The notes under the pieces: generated by a model | What the model was told of the DNA's origin: nothing | Databases searched by the model: none | What the model saw: the letters and a program-made list of their open reading frames with translations, nothing else | NCBI GenBank assembly: GCA_020342025.1 | Contig: CP070840.1 | Span: forward strand, 55,088-60,611 | Source: Deltaproteobacteria bacterium | Lineage (GTDB): Bacteria; Desulfobacterota; DSM-4660; Desulfatiglandales; HGW-15 | Length of the DNA: 5,524 nucleotides | Direction: 5' to 3' | Translations under genes and position numbers: made by a program | Shown: piece after piece, positions 1 to 5,434 of the stretch | Layout: every line of letters starts with the position of its first letter | How positions within the stretch are numbered: position 1 is the stretch's first letter

Positions 1-828
1 ATGTCTGTTGTTGGGATCCCTGTTTAATGCCTTCAATATGGCCTCGCTTATGTGGGAGGGAATATCCTCAAATTCATTGAGGATCAATTTGGGCTCATCA
101 AGAGAGCCTTCCAAGTGAAATTCTAAAAAATCCGTGGCCTTGATTCTGTCTCCTGATGGAAAAGTGGCTGTTAGCATATTAAAGAAGTTCACGCCCAGAG
201 AATAGATATCGGATCTGATGTCCACGTCTTCCTCTAATAGCTGCTCTGGAGACATATAGACAGGCGTGCCAACAAGGGACATCTCTCCCTTTTTGTTCTT
301 TCCATAGCGGGCGATAAAGGCCAGGCCAAAATCGGCCACCTTGGCTCTGCCCTGCTGATCCAATAGGATGTTAGAGGGCTTAATGTCCCCGTGTATAATC
401 TTGTATTTGTGGGCAAATCCAATCCCCTCCAGGATCTGCAGGAAGATATTCTCAGCCCTCTGGACAGATAGCGCTCCCTTTCCGCCCTTGCTCTCTCGAA
501 TGGCTTTCGCCTTTCTTATAACCCTCGCCAAGTCCGTCCCTTTGATGAGTGGCATGACGATGCAGAGGTTTTCTTCATAGTTGAACATCCTGAGTATCTG
601 AACAATATGGGGATTATCCAAATTTGCCTGTATTCTTGCCTCCCTTAGGAACTGTTTCTTAAAATGCTCTCTCTCACTGTAGCCCGGCTTTATGGTCTTA
701 ATGACCACTTTCCTCTTCAGCGCCTGATCCTCGGCCAAAAAGATCTCCGCCATTCCCCCTTTTCCGATCTGCTTCTCAATGACGTAATCCTCCACTTTTT
801 GTCCCGATTTGAAGGTGGGTTTAGTCAA
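1..828 (-). CDS. Hanks-type Ser/Thr protein kinase (C-terminus cut by window edge)
   Basis: A cytoplasmic eukaryotic-like protein kinase, expected to phosphorylate Ser/Thr on partner proteins. 276 codons are visible with no stop before the left edge. The kinase domain spans about residues 15 to 276: glycine loop GKGGMAEIF (22-30), ATP lysine K44 in VVIK, alpha-C glutamate E63, catalytic loop HGDIKPSN (146-153) with D148, DFG (166-168) and GTPVYMSPEQ (187-196). The visible part ends in RDPNNR, the usual subdomain XI arginine, so the domain is almost complete and any C-terminal extension lies outside. The HRD arginine is replaced by glycine (non-RD). I chose the TTG at 828 because a perfect GGAGGT lies 6 nt upstream; an in-frame ATG at 867 adds 13 residues but has no Shine-Dalgarno. 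It is the fourth gene of the operon, 70 nt after the lipoprotein gene. The kinase call is secure; the substrates are unknown. Confidence 0.95.
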   Translation of the reverse strand, partial: MTKPTFKSGQKVEDYVIEKQIGKGGMAEIFLAEDQALKRKVVIKTIKPGYSEREHFKKQFLREARIQANLDNPHIVQILRMFNYEENLCIVMPLIKGTDLARVIRKAKAIRESKGGKGALSVQRAENIFLQILEGIGFAHKYKIIHGDIKPSNILLDQQGRAKVADFGLAFIARYGKNKKGEMSLVGTPVYMSPEQLLEEDVDIRSDIYSLGVNFFNMLTATFPSGDRIKATDFLEFHLEGSLDEPKLILNEFEDIPSHISEAILKALNRDPNNRH

Positions 829-834
829 TGAATG

Positions 835-840
835 ACCTCC
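835..840 (-). promoter_or_regulatory. Ribosome binding site of the kinase gene (supports a TTG start)
   Basis: The minus strand reads GGAGGT, then CATTCA, then TTG at 828. The match and the 6-nt spacing are close to ideal, and this decides the start in favour of TTG over the unsupported ATG at 867. Confidence 0.75.
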
Positions 841-898
841 TGAACATTTGCGCCCAAAGAAGGGCATGGCTTAGTTCGGTGTCGTCGAACGGGATCGT

Positions 899-1312
899 TT
901 AGCCAGAAATTGAGGCGCTTTGCTGGCCCGCAATAGGTTTAACCTTTCTCCAATCCACGTCTAACAAATTTTTCAGTCTTATTACGCCGCCCTTTGTCGG
1001 GTAGTAATAAAAAGAAAACTTGTATCTTTGCTCGTGAATATTCTCATAGAGGATGGTGCACAAATAGTGTCCTCTCTCTGGTACCTGTTTCATTCTTAGA
1101 ACAAAGTTTGCATTAATATGGGCTGCCAAATGGCTATTTGTGAAAATAATGTAATCCCGGGTTAACTCAATAGAACACCCCTTATACTTGGGGACAGAGG
1201 TTTTCCACACCCCTATCAGTTCAGTTGGAACGCCTTCAGATCCCCCGGAAAGACATCCGAACAGGGAAACCAAAACGGCGAGTGTGAGGATAATGCCTGC
1301 TGTTCTCATCAT
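899..1312 (-). CDS. Small lipoprotein of unknown function
   Basis: 137 codons (136 if the second of two consecutive ATGs is used). The N-terminus is a type II signal peptide: MMRT, a hydrophobic stretch (residues 5-18) and lipobox LFGC with the lipidated cysteine at residue 20. The product should be a membrane-anchored lipoprotein facing the periplasm. The mature part of about 117 residues has an ELIGVWKT motif near its start, followed by alternating hydrophobic and polar segments (YIIFT, NFVLRM, YLCTILY, RYKFSFYYY). This suggests a small beta-rich or lipocalin-like fold, which is inference only. No enzymatic motif was seen. The start lies 11 nt past the pseudopilin stop with no clear Shine-Dalgarno, so translation is probably coupled to that gene. 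The family is not recognised. Confidence 0.85.
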   Translation of the reverse strand: MMRTAGIILTLAVLVSLFGCLSGGSEGVPTELIGVWKTSVPKYKGCSIELTRDYIIFTNSHLAAHINANFVLRMKQVPERGHYLCTILYENIHEQRYKFSFYYYPTKGGVIRLKNLLDVDWRKVKPIAGQQSASISG

Positions 1313-1323
1313 CCAAGACGTGA

Positions 1324-1851
1324 TCAGTACTCGGAAGCTGGCCCTATGTACGTGCCGTCGTTGGCCCGGACAATGTCATCATGGCTCTCTTTGGCCGTGA
1401 GGGGCGGTTCGCTTTTTCCATCCCTCCCCACGCTGTAAAGGTCGTAGTCCGTGTTCAGCGGCACCATGAACCGGTCCTTACGTCTTTTCTCCTTTTCATC
1501 GGTATGGGTGAAATTGTGGTATTGATAAGGTCTGCCATAGGGGTCCACCAGACCTGCCTCGCTTATGTCACTTAGCCTGCGGGGCAAGATGTTTTTCCTC
1601 AGTTTATAGATCTGGATCTCTTTCTGAAGAGTACTTACCTCTTCTGCGGTCCTGGTCATCCTCGCCTTCTCGATATAGGCTGTATAGAGAGGAATCCCAG
1701 CGCCCATCAATGCCACAAGCAGGACGATCGCGGCCAATAGTTCAACAAGGGAGTAACCGCCAAAAATCTGGGATTCTGAACGTCTCATCCATCTCAACGA
1801 ATCAGGAGGTGTGATGCCATGCTGAGTGAGCCTCGATATCATTTTTCGCAA
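1324..1851 (-). CDS. GspG-like pseudopilin (type II secretion / type IV pilin superfamily)
   Basis: Up to 175 residues. A class III prepilin signal is clear: GG followed by YSLVELLAA, with cleavage after G32 and glutamate at +5 (E37), then a hydrophobic N-terminal helix to about residue 55. The globular part has the GspG hallmarks DPYGRPYQY (about 109-117) and DYDLYSVGRDGK, the region that holds the beta-sheet and Ca-binding loop in major pseudopilins. The tail SHDDIVRANDGTYIGPASEY differs from the classical GspG ending, so this is probably a stand-alone pilin-like protein, not a core secretion subunit; no gsp or pil genes are in view. The start is uncertain. TTG 1851 (3 nt after the HAMP stop), ATG 1842 and ATG 1788 are all in frame and none has a good Shine-Dalgarno; ATG 1788 would give a conventional 11-residue leader. 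Processing would need a prepilin peptidase encoded elsewhere. Confidence 0.9.
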   Translation of the reverse strand: MRKMISRLTQHGITPPDSLRWMRRSESQIFGGYSLVELLAAIVLLVALMGAGIPLYTAYIEKARMTRTAEEVSTLQKEIQIYKLRKNILPRRLSDISEAGLVDPYGRPYQYHNFTHTDEKEKRRKDRFMVPLNTDYDLYSVGRDGKSEPPLTAKESHDDIVRANDGTYIGPASEY

Positions 1852-1854
1852 ATA

Positions 1855-2484
1855 TCATGCACCGGTGCCGTCGGCCTTTTGTTCAGCTTCGTTCACCCGG
1901 AAGTATTGTGCCATATCCAACAGTTTTTCCAGGCGTAGACGGTGATGGCGCATCACCGATTGGTGTGTTTCGCTCCAGTTAGGGAACTGTTTCACTTTCC
2001 CCTCCAACTCGCCTAGCGATTTCAGCGCCTCTGCGCCCGCCTGTTGTATGCTTTTTACTCTTCCAGCAAGCATGCCTAACATCTCATTGAGCGCAGCCTC
2101 TTCCTGGTGCAAATAGTCCTTTTCTCTTATTTTCACCGCATAGCTCAGTTGCCCCTTCCCCACCTGCTCAAAGACGGAGCGAAAGCGGTGCAGGGGACCG
2201 ATGAGCCTGTGGAAGGAACGAACCGAATGGAATCCAACCACGCAGATAATCGCGATGACTGCGGGCCAGACTCTTGCATGCAAGGTGAGTATCTTATTGG
2301 CGGCACCCGCTCGGGCTTCCAAACTGAGGCTTTCATCCTGCATGCGTATAATATCTGGCACGAAGAGGAAGACGGCCAAGAAAAGCACGATGGTAAGGCA
2401 ATAGATAAGGATAATGGCGAGAAACCTGTATTGGAGTGGCTTATTGACGATATAGGAACGCCGACGCTGGTCCCCTTTGGTCAT
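1855..2484 (-). CDS. Two-helix membrane protein with HAMP domain, no output domain
   Basis: 209 residues from ATG 2484. The basic N-terminus has QRRRSYIVNKPLQYRF (residues 6-21), followed by TM1 at about 21-42, a very short periplasmic loop of about 30 residues and TM2 at about 72-88. A HAMP domain follows (about 89-140, with GPLHRF holding the conserved proline P97 and a second helix around EEAALNEML). The remainder is a charged, probably helical or coiled-coil tail to 209. There is no methyl-accepting, kinase, GGDEF or other effector domain, so any signal must pass to a partner, plausibly a downstream operon product (inference). An upstream in-frame ATG at 2511 adds nine residues, but AAAGGAG lies 5 nt before 2484. 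It is the first gene of the operon, and its TGA sits 3 nt before the earliest pseudopilin start. Confidence 0.85.
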   Translation of the reverse strand: MTKGDQRRRSYIVNKPLQYRFLAIILIYCLTIVLFLAVFLFVPDIIRMQDESLSLEARAGAANKILTLHARVWPAVIAIICVVGFHSVRSFHRLIGPLHRFRSVFEQVGKGQLSYAVKIREKDYLHQEEAALNEMLGMLAGRVKSIQQAGAEALKSLGELEGKVKQFPNWSETHQSVMRHHRLRLEKLLDMAQYFRVNEAEQKADGTGA

Positions 2485-2489
2485 GAAAT

Positions 2490-2496
2490 CTCCTTT
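2490..2496 (-). promoter_or_regulatory. Ribosome binding site of the HAMP gene (decides the start)
   Basis: The minus strand reads AAAGGAG, then ATTTC, then ATG at 2484. This favours 2484 over the in-frame ATG at 2511, which has no comparable site. Confidence 0.7.
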
Positions 2497-2503
2497 CCCT
2501 TGC

Positions 2504-2538
2504 CCCTGCATGCGTATGCGGGATCTCTTGGATCCTGC
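2504..2538 (-). promoter_or_regulatory. Two overlapping hairpins in the leader, just upstream of the HAMP ribosome binding site
   Basis: In the minus-strand transcript, GGATC-CAAGA-GATCC (2535-2521, extended by GC/GC across a mismatch) can form one stem. CCCGCAT-ACGC-ATGCAGGG (2522-2504, one bulged A) can form another. They share bases 2520-2522 or so and cannot both form fully. They end about 8 nt before AAAGGAG. The stems are short and a regulatory role is not demonstrated. Confidence 0.3.
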
Positions 2539-2671
2539 GTTGTTCTCATCTGATAGTCTCTAAAGTAACTATGGAGTTCCAAATAGGTGCTGCTTCGTTG
2601 GGGCCCTTTTATTACACAGCCAAAGACGGTCCTGGATTGTAACGATGTTTAACCAAATAGAAATGAATAAC

Positions 2672-2700
2672 ATTATAAATAATTAAACGAAAATAGTCAA
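2672..2700 (-). promoter_or_regulatory. Sigma70-type promoter for the HAMP-pseudopilin-lipoprotein-kinase operon
   Basis: The minus strand reads TTGACT (2700-2695), a 17-bp spacer and TATAAT (2677-2672). That is 5 of 6 and 6 of 6 matches to the housekeeping consensus at optimal spacing, in AT-rich DNA. Transcription should start near 2665, leaving a leader of about 180 nt before ATG 2484. It is the strongest promoter-like match I found in the window. Confidence 0.7.
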
Positions 2701-2746
2701 TTATGAAGGACCAAGGGCCCTGTTTAGGGTAAACTTCTCTATTTTC

Positions 2747-2774
2747 TTGCTGGACTTCCCAAAAATGTTCTAAT
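2747..2774 (+). promoter_or_regulatory. Candidate promoter for the small-protein/symporter operon
   Basis: TTGCTG (2747-2752), a 16-bp spacer and TCTAAT (2769-2774) precede the small membrane protein gene by about 50 nt. The -10 matches 5 of 6, but the -35 is weak. An alternative is TTTAAC-17-CATTAT at 2648-2676, which overlaps the leftward promoter. The sequence does not decide between them. Confidence 0.3.
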
Positions 2775-2827
2775 AAAGGAGAATTCTGCAGTGCAATCAG
2801 GATTCGCTCTGTGACAGAGGAGGTTGA

Positions 2828-3043
2828 ATGATGGGTAAAGGCTTTTGGGGATGGATCGCTTGGTTCCTGTTTCTCTTCCTCTTGGATTTTGTCGTGCCCT
2901 TTATCTGGCTCAAAAACGTGCCTAAGATAACGGGGAGTTTCCTCTTCTGGATCCTTTGGATCACCGTGGCTATGGGGAGCATGTTCTTGATCTTTTTGAG
3001 ATGGCGGGAGCCCCAAGAGGGCGGGGAAGGGGGCCAATCATGA
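2828..3043 (+). CDS. Small two-helix membrane protein, symporter partner
   Basis: 71 residues (70 if the second of two consecutive ATGs, at 2831, is used). AGGAGG lies 4 nt before the first ATG and 7 nt before the second, so the second may be preferred. There are two hydrophobic segments, at about residues 6-27 and 36-57, the latter ending in the positively charged LRWR, with a short polar tail rich in Gly and Glu. Size, topology and position directly before a sodium:solute symporter resemble the small accessory proteins of SSS permeases, such as the YhdT/DUF997 and DUF3311 groups; I cannot assign a family. Its TGA overlaps the symporter ATG (ATGA at 3040-3043), indicating translational coupling and probably joint function in the inner membrane, for example in assembly or stability (inference). 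Confidence 0.85.
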   Translation: MMGKGFWGWIAWFLFLFLLDFVVPFIWLKNVPKITGSFLFWILWITVAMGSMFLIFLRWREPQEGGEGGQS

Positions 3044-4536
3044 GTGAGACGATGTACGCTTGGTTGGCTATCGCCCTTTATGTCCTAATCGGTCTCACCA
3101 TTGCCTTCATGGCGAGACGAAAACTTGGCCAAGGAATGAACGATTTTTTCCTGGGCAATCGTCAGATTGGCGGATTTATCTCCGCACTGACCTATGCGGC
3201 CACCACGTATAGCGCGTTTATGATGGTGGGGCTAGCCGGTCTCACATACAAGCTGGGGGTTGGAGCCCTTGGTTTCGAACTCACTTATCTTTGCGGGCTC
3301 GTCTTGGTGGTCTTTTTTGGTCCCCGGTTCTGGTTGGTAGGGCGCAGGTTCAACTACCTGACCCACACACAACTCCTTGCGGATCGGTATCAAAGCCCAG
3401 CGGTTGGCATTGTGGCTACGCTTCTGTGCCTTGTCTTTCTCATCCCTTATGCTGCTGTCCAGGTGATGGGCATCGCCTATCTGCTGTCAGGGATTTCCGA
3501 AGGGGCCATACCCTTTTTTGTCGCGATGATTTTGGCGGTGCTGCTGGCCCTTGTGTGGTCTAATGTGGCAGGATTACGCTCTGTGGCGTGGACCGATGCC
3601 CTTCAGGCCGTGATCATGCTTTTGGCATCCATTACAGCCGTCTGTTTTCTCGCTTATGGGGGATTTGGAGGGTTTGGCGGCTTCGTGCAGCAGATGAATG
3701 AGAAAATTCCCAAACTCCTGGCAGGGGCTGGCCTCTTCAAATTCAACCTGTTTTTCGGACTCGCACTTCCCTGGCTGTTTTTCTCCGTCTCCAATCCGCA
3801 AGTGACGCAAAGACTCTTCATACCCAAATCCGTCAGGTCGTTCAAGCAGATGATTGGGGGATTCTTGGTCTTCGGGTTTATTTACACCATCGTATCCGTT
3901 ATGTGGGGTTTTGGGGCCAGGCTATTGATTCCGGGGTTGGATAAAGCGGACAAGGCCACGCCAGCGCTCTTGGCCCTTCCGATCATACCAAAGGTTATTG
4001 TCATTATCGTTATGATAGGCATTTTGGCTGCAGCGATCTCCACCATCGATTCCATACTCCTAACCCTATCCTCCATGTGCGCCCGTGACATATATCGGAG
4101 TGGAATCAATCCCGCGGCCTCTGAAAAGATGGAACTGCGGTTGGCAAAAACGGCCATTCCCATCCTGGCTGTCATATTCTTTATTTTTGCCTATTGGGCC
4201 GCGGGCAAAACCGGACTCGCATTCATGATCGCTCCCCTCTCCTCCGCAGCTTCTGCCGGGCTTTTGATGGTGGTCCCGGCCATCATCGGCGCTTTTTTTT
4301 GGAAACGGGCCACCGCGGCAGGGGCCTTGAGCAGTATGATTGTGGGTGCCATTCTGGTCTTGGTGCTCCAACTCTCGGGCAGTAAACCTTTGGGACTTTG
4401 GCCGGGGGTCTGGGGGCTTATGCTGTGCCTCGCTCTCTATCTCTTGGTCAGCTTATTGACGCGCGCCCCTAAAGAAAAGGCTGAAGAGTTTATCAATTAC
4501 CTGAAGCAGGCACTTCCCAAGGGAAACTTCGTTTAG
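3040..4536 (+). CDS. Sodium:solute symporter (SSS family), substrate unknown
   Basis: A 498-residue inner-membrane transporter expected to couple Na+ entry to uptake of a small organic solute; the length fits the family. Hydrophobic segments run through the whole protein. Family landmarks are NDFFLGNRQIGG after the first helix, the signature SVAWTDALQAVIML with D186 and Q189, NPQVTQRLF in the middle, and AAAISTIDSILLTLSS with S334 and T335 at the Na2-site helix, followed by ARDIYR. FFWKRATAAGALSSMIVG near the end is also typical. The start is ATG 3040, overlapping the small gene's TGA; the frame is open upstream to an ATG at 2956, but that lies inside the small gene. GAAGGGGG precedes 3040. 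The general pattern recalls PanF/monocarboxylate-type members, but the sequence does not fix the substrate. Confidence 0.95.
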   Translation: MSETMYAWLAIALYVLIGLTIAFMARRKLGQGMNDFFLGNRQIGGFISALTYAATTYSAFMMVGLAGLTYKLGVGALGFELTYLCGLVLVVFFGPRFWLVGRRFNYLTHTQLLADRYQSPAVGIVATLLCLVFLIPYAAVQVMGIAYLLSGISEGAIPFFVAMILAVLLALVWSNVAGLRSVAWTDALQAVIMLLASITAVCFLAYGGFGGFGGFVQQMNEKIPKLLAGAGLFKFNLFFGLALPWLFFSVSNPQVTQRLFIPKSVRSFKQMIGGFLVFGFIYTIVSVMWGFGARLLIPGLDKADKATPALLALPIIPKVIVIIVMIGILAAAISTIDSILLTLSSMCARDIYRSGINPAASEKMELRLAKTAIPILAVIFFIFAYWAAGKTGLAFMIAPLSSAASAGLLMVVPAIIGAFFWKRATAAGALSSMIVGAILVLVLQLSGSKPLGLWPGVWGLMLCLALYLLVSLLTRAPKEKAEEFINYLKQALPKGNFV

Positions 4537-4544
4537 GATTCGCG

Positions 4545-4580
4545 AAAAAAAGAAAGGCAGGGCGGTTTGCCCTGCCTTTC
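4545..4580 (-). terminator. Intrinsic terminator of the right-hand minus-strand operon
   Basis: A perfect 12-bp stem, GAAAGGCAGGGC (4552-4563) with GCCCTGCCTTTC (4569-4580), has a 5-nt loop. On the minus strand it is followed by seven T residues (4551-4545), making a strong rho-independent terminator 38 nt after the hexad-repeat gene. The plus-strand symporter transcript meets the same stem 15 nt after its stop but has no U tract beyond it, so action in that direction would be weaker. Confidence 0.85.
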
Positions 4581-4618
4581 GGCTGATTTCGAAGGTCTCA
4601 ATATTTATCAAGGACAGT

Positions 4619-4873
4619 TCAAGGCCTCAAAAAACTTCTTCTGTCCTTGCCATCTCTCCGATCAATGGCTTTTCTGCGATCTGTACTCAACTCCCGCGCC
4701 TTTCCCTTTCTCCTTTCAAGACCACTTCTGCGCTCTATACCGTTTCTTCGTTCTTCACCACTTCTCCGATCAATGCCTCTTCTGCGATCTTGGCCAGATC
4801 TTCTTTCAGGAACATACTCGGGATAGGAAATATGTCTTCTCTCAATTCCAGAGCGCCTACCTGCCTCGTTCAT
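4619..4873 (-). CDS. Arg-rich hexapeptide-repeat protein ([DE]RRxGx repeats)
   Basis: 84 residues, of which 5-82 form 13 consecutive six-residue units in register. Eleven carry RR at positions 2-3, such as ERRSGQ, DRRRGI, DRRSGE, ERRNGI, ERRSGL and DRRDGK; the two off-pattern units, YPEYVP (17-22) and ARELST (59-64), keep the register. There is no signal peptide, membrane segment or known domain. The protein is very basic yet carries an acidic residue in nearly every unit, so it may form charged helices or bind nucleic acid, acidic lipid or a partner (inference). The gene starts 12 nt after the cyclic-nucleotide-domain stop, with GGGGAG 3 nt upstream, and is followed by a terminator, which supports a real final gene. 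Short ERRSGxDRR stretches are known as N-terminal or linker segments in bacterial signalling proteins; a protein made only of them is unusual. Confidence 0.7.
   Translation of the reverse strand: MNEAGRRSGIERRHISYPEYVPERRSGQDRRRGIDRRSGEERRNGIERRSGLERRKGKARELSTDRRKAIDRRDGKDRRSFLRP
4655..4790 (-). repeat. 28-bp direct repeat pair within the hexad-repeat gene
   Basis: Copies at 4655-4682 and 4763-4790 match at 26 of 28 bases and are 108 bp apart, exactly six 18-bp units. They encode parts of the [DE]RRxGx array and show that the repeat exists at DNA level, consistent with growth by slippage or unequal recombination. Confidence 0.8.
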
Positions 4874-4885
4874 GCTCTCCCCATC

Positions 4886-5386
4886 CTAACCGAGCGGCAG
4901 CAGATGGTCGGCGAGTCTGCTCGATGTTTTGCGTAAGTTAAGGCAGAGCAGACGGGCGATTCCTTTGAGAATTTTAACGCCTATCTTTGAATGCTCAGCC
5001 AGTATATAATCGAAGTTCTCTCTTGACAAAGTGAGCAGGGTGGCCTTTGTGCGGGCTTTCACGGTGGCAGAGCGGGGGAGGTCATCGATGACAGACATTT
5101 CGCCGATTGAACGTCCTTTGGACAGTGTGGATATAACGATGTCCTCTCCACTCTCGGATCTCTTAAGCACGTCTAGTGAGCCCTCCACCACGAAACAGAC
5201 ATAATCCCCTGTATCCCCCTCTTCAAACACAATTTCCCCAGGAGTGAGCTCGATAAAGTTCAGGTAGGATTCTATGACCATCAGTTCTTTATCCTTTAGA
5301 GTACCGAGTATTGGGATGTTAAGAATAAGGAACTCGATGATGGCTTGTGACATCACCCGATCCGCCTCTTGCTTACTTTCCCCCAT
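4886..5386 (-). CDS. Stand-alone cyclic-nucleotide-binding domain protein (CAP effector fold)
   Basis: 166 residues from ATG 5386, preceded by GGAGG at 8-nt spacing; an in-frame TTG at 5401 overlaps that ribosome site and is not preferred. The CNB fold runs from about residue 24 (IPILGTLKDKEL) through PGEIVFEEGDTGD (49-61) and FVVEGSLDV to the phosphate-binding cassette, IGEMSVIDDLPRSATV. The cassette has G95, E96 and R105-S106-A107, the residues that hold the cyclic phosphate and ribose in CRP-type domains, so ligand binding is plausible. The C-terminal helices (about 125-166) contain no helix-turn-helix, and no other output domain is present. It is therefore probably a cytoplasmic regulator acting through a partner. 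The hexad-repeat gene follows after 12 nt. Confidence 0.92.
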   Translation of the reverse strand: MGESKQEADRVMSQAIIEFLILNIPILGTLKDKELMVIESYLNFIELTPGEIVFEEGDTGDYVCFVVEGSLDVLKRSESGEDIVISTLSKGRSIGEMSVIDDLPRSATVKARTKATLLTLSRENFDYILAEHSKIGVKILKGIARLLCLNLRKTSSRLADHLLPLG

Positions 5387-5394
5387 TTCTGATG

Positions 5395-5399
5395 CCTCC
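5395..5399 (-). promoter_or_regulatory. Ribosome binding site of the cyclic-nucleotide-domain gene
   Basis: The minus strand reads GGAGG, then 8 nt, then ATG at 5386. It supports the 166-residue form over the TTG at 5401. Confidence 0.65.
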
Positions 5400-5434
5400 A
5401 AATATGCAGCTTTTCATCATGTCTCTCAGAATGC

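Larger units (their letters stand above)
2485..2827. other. Divergent intergenic region between the sensor/kinase operon and the symporter operon
   Basis: No protein gene was found in these 343 bases. The centre (about 2640-2700) is strongly AT-rich and holds a near-consensus promoter facing left. A weaker promoter candidate facing right is nearer the symporter operon. The left part is the predicted untranslated leader of the HAMP gene. A perfect 8-bp inverted pair, GGGCCCTT (2601-2608) and AAGGGCCC (2713-2720), flanks the AT-rich core, but its significance is unknown. Confidence 0.7.

Noticed and set aside
829..867. ATG start of the kinase at 867
   Set aside because: It is in frame but lacks a Shine-Dalgarno, while TTG 828 has GGAGGT at ideal distance.
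2107..2553. Plus-strand open frame of 148 codons
   Set aside because: It is antisense to the HAMP gene and shows no domain or membrane pattern, whereas the minus strand encodes clear helices and a HAMP domain.
2601..2720. Inverted pair GGGCCCTT / AAGGGCCC flanking the AT-rich core as a transposon end or operator
   Set aside because: The arms are only 8 bp around a palindromic GGGCCC, there is no coding content between them and no target duplication was seen.
2791..2814. Seven-codon leader frame (GTG to TGA) before the small membrane protein
   Set aside because: GGAG lies 9 nt upstream, but so short a frame arises easily by chance, and one candidate transcription start (about 2781) would remove its ribosome site.
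2612..3037. Minus-strand open frame of 141 codons
   Set aside because: It crosses the promoter region and is antisense to the small membrane protein. Its composition is low-complexity and unlike a real protein.
2956..3039. N-terminal extension of the symporter from ATG 2956
   Set aside because: The extra residues are charged and lie inside the small gene in another frame. ATG 3040 overlaps the preceding stop and begins the first hydrophobic helix in the usual way.
4567..4941. Plus-strand open frame of 124 codons over the hexad-repeat gene
   Set aside because: It is the antisense of the repeat array and the end of the CNB gene. It starts inside the terminator stem and has no ribosome site, while the minus-strand frame has operon spacing and a terminator.
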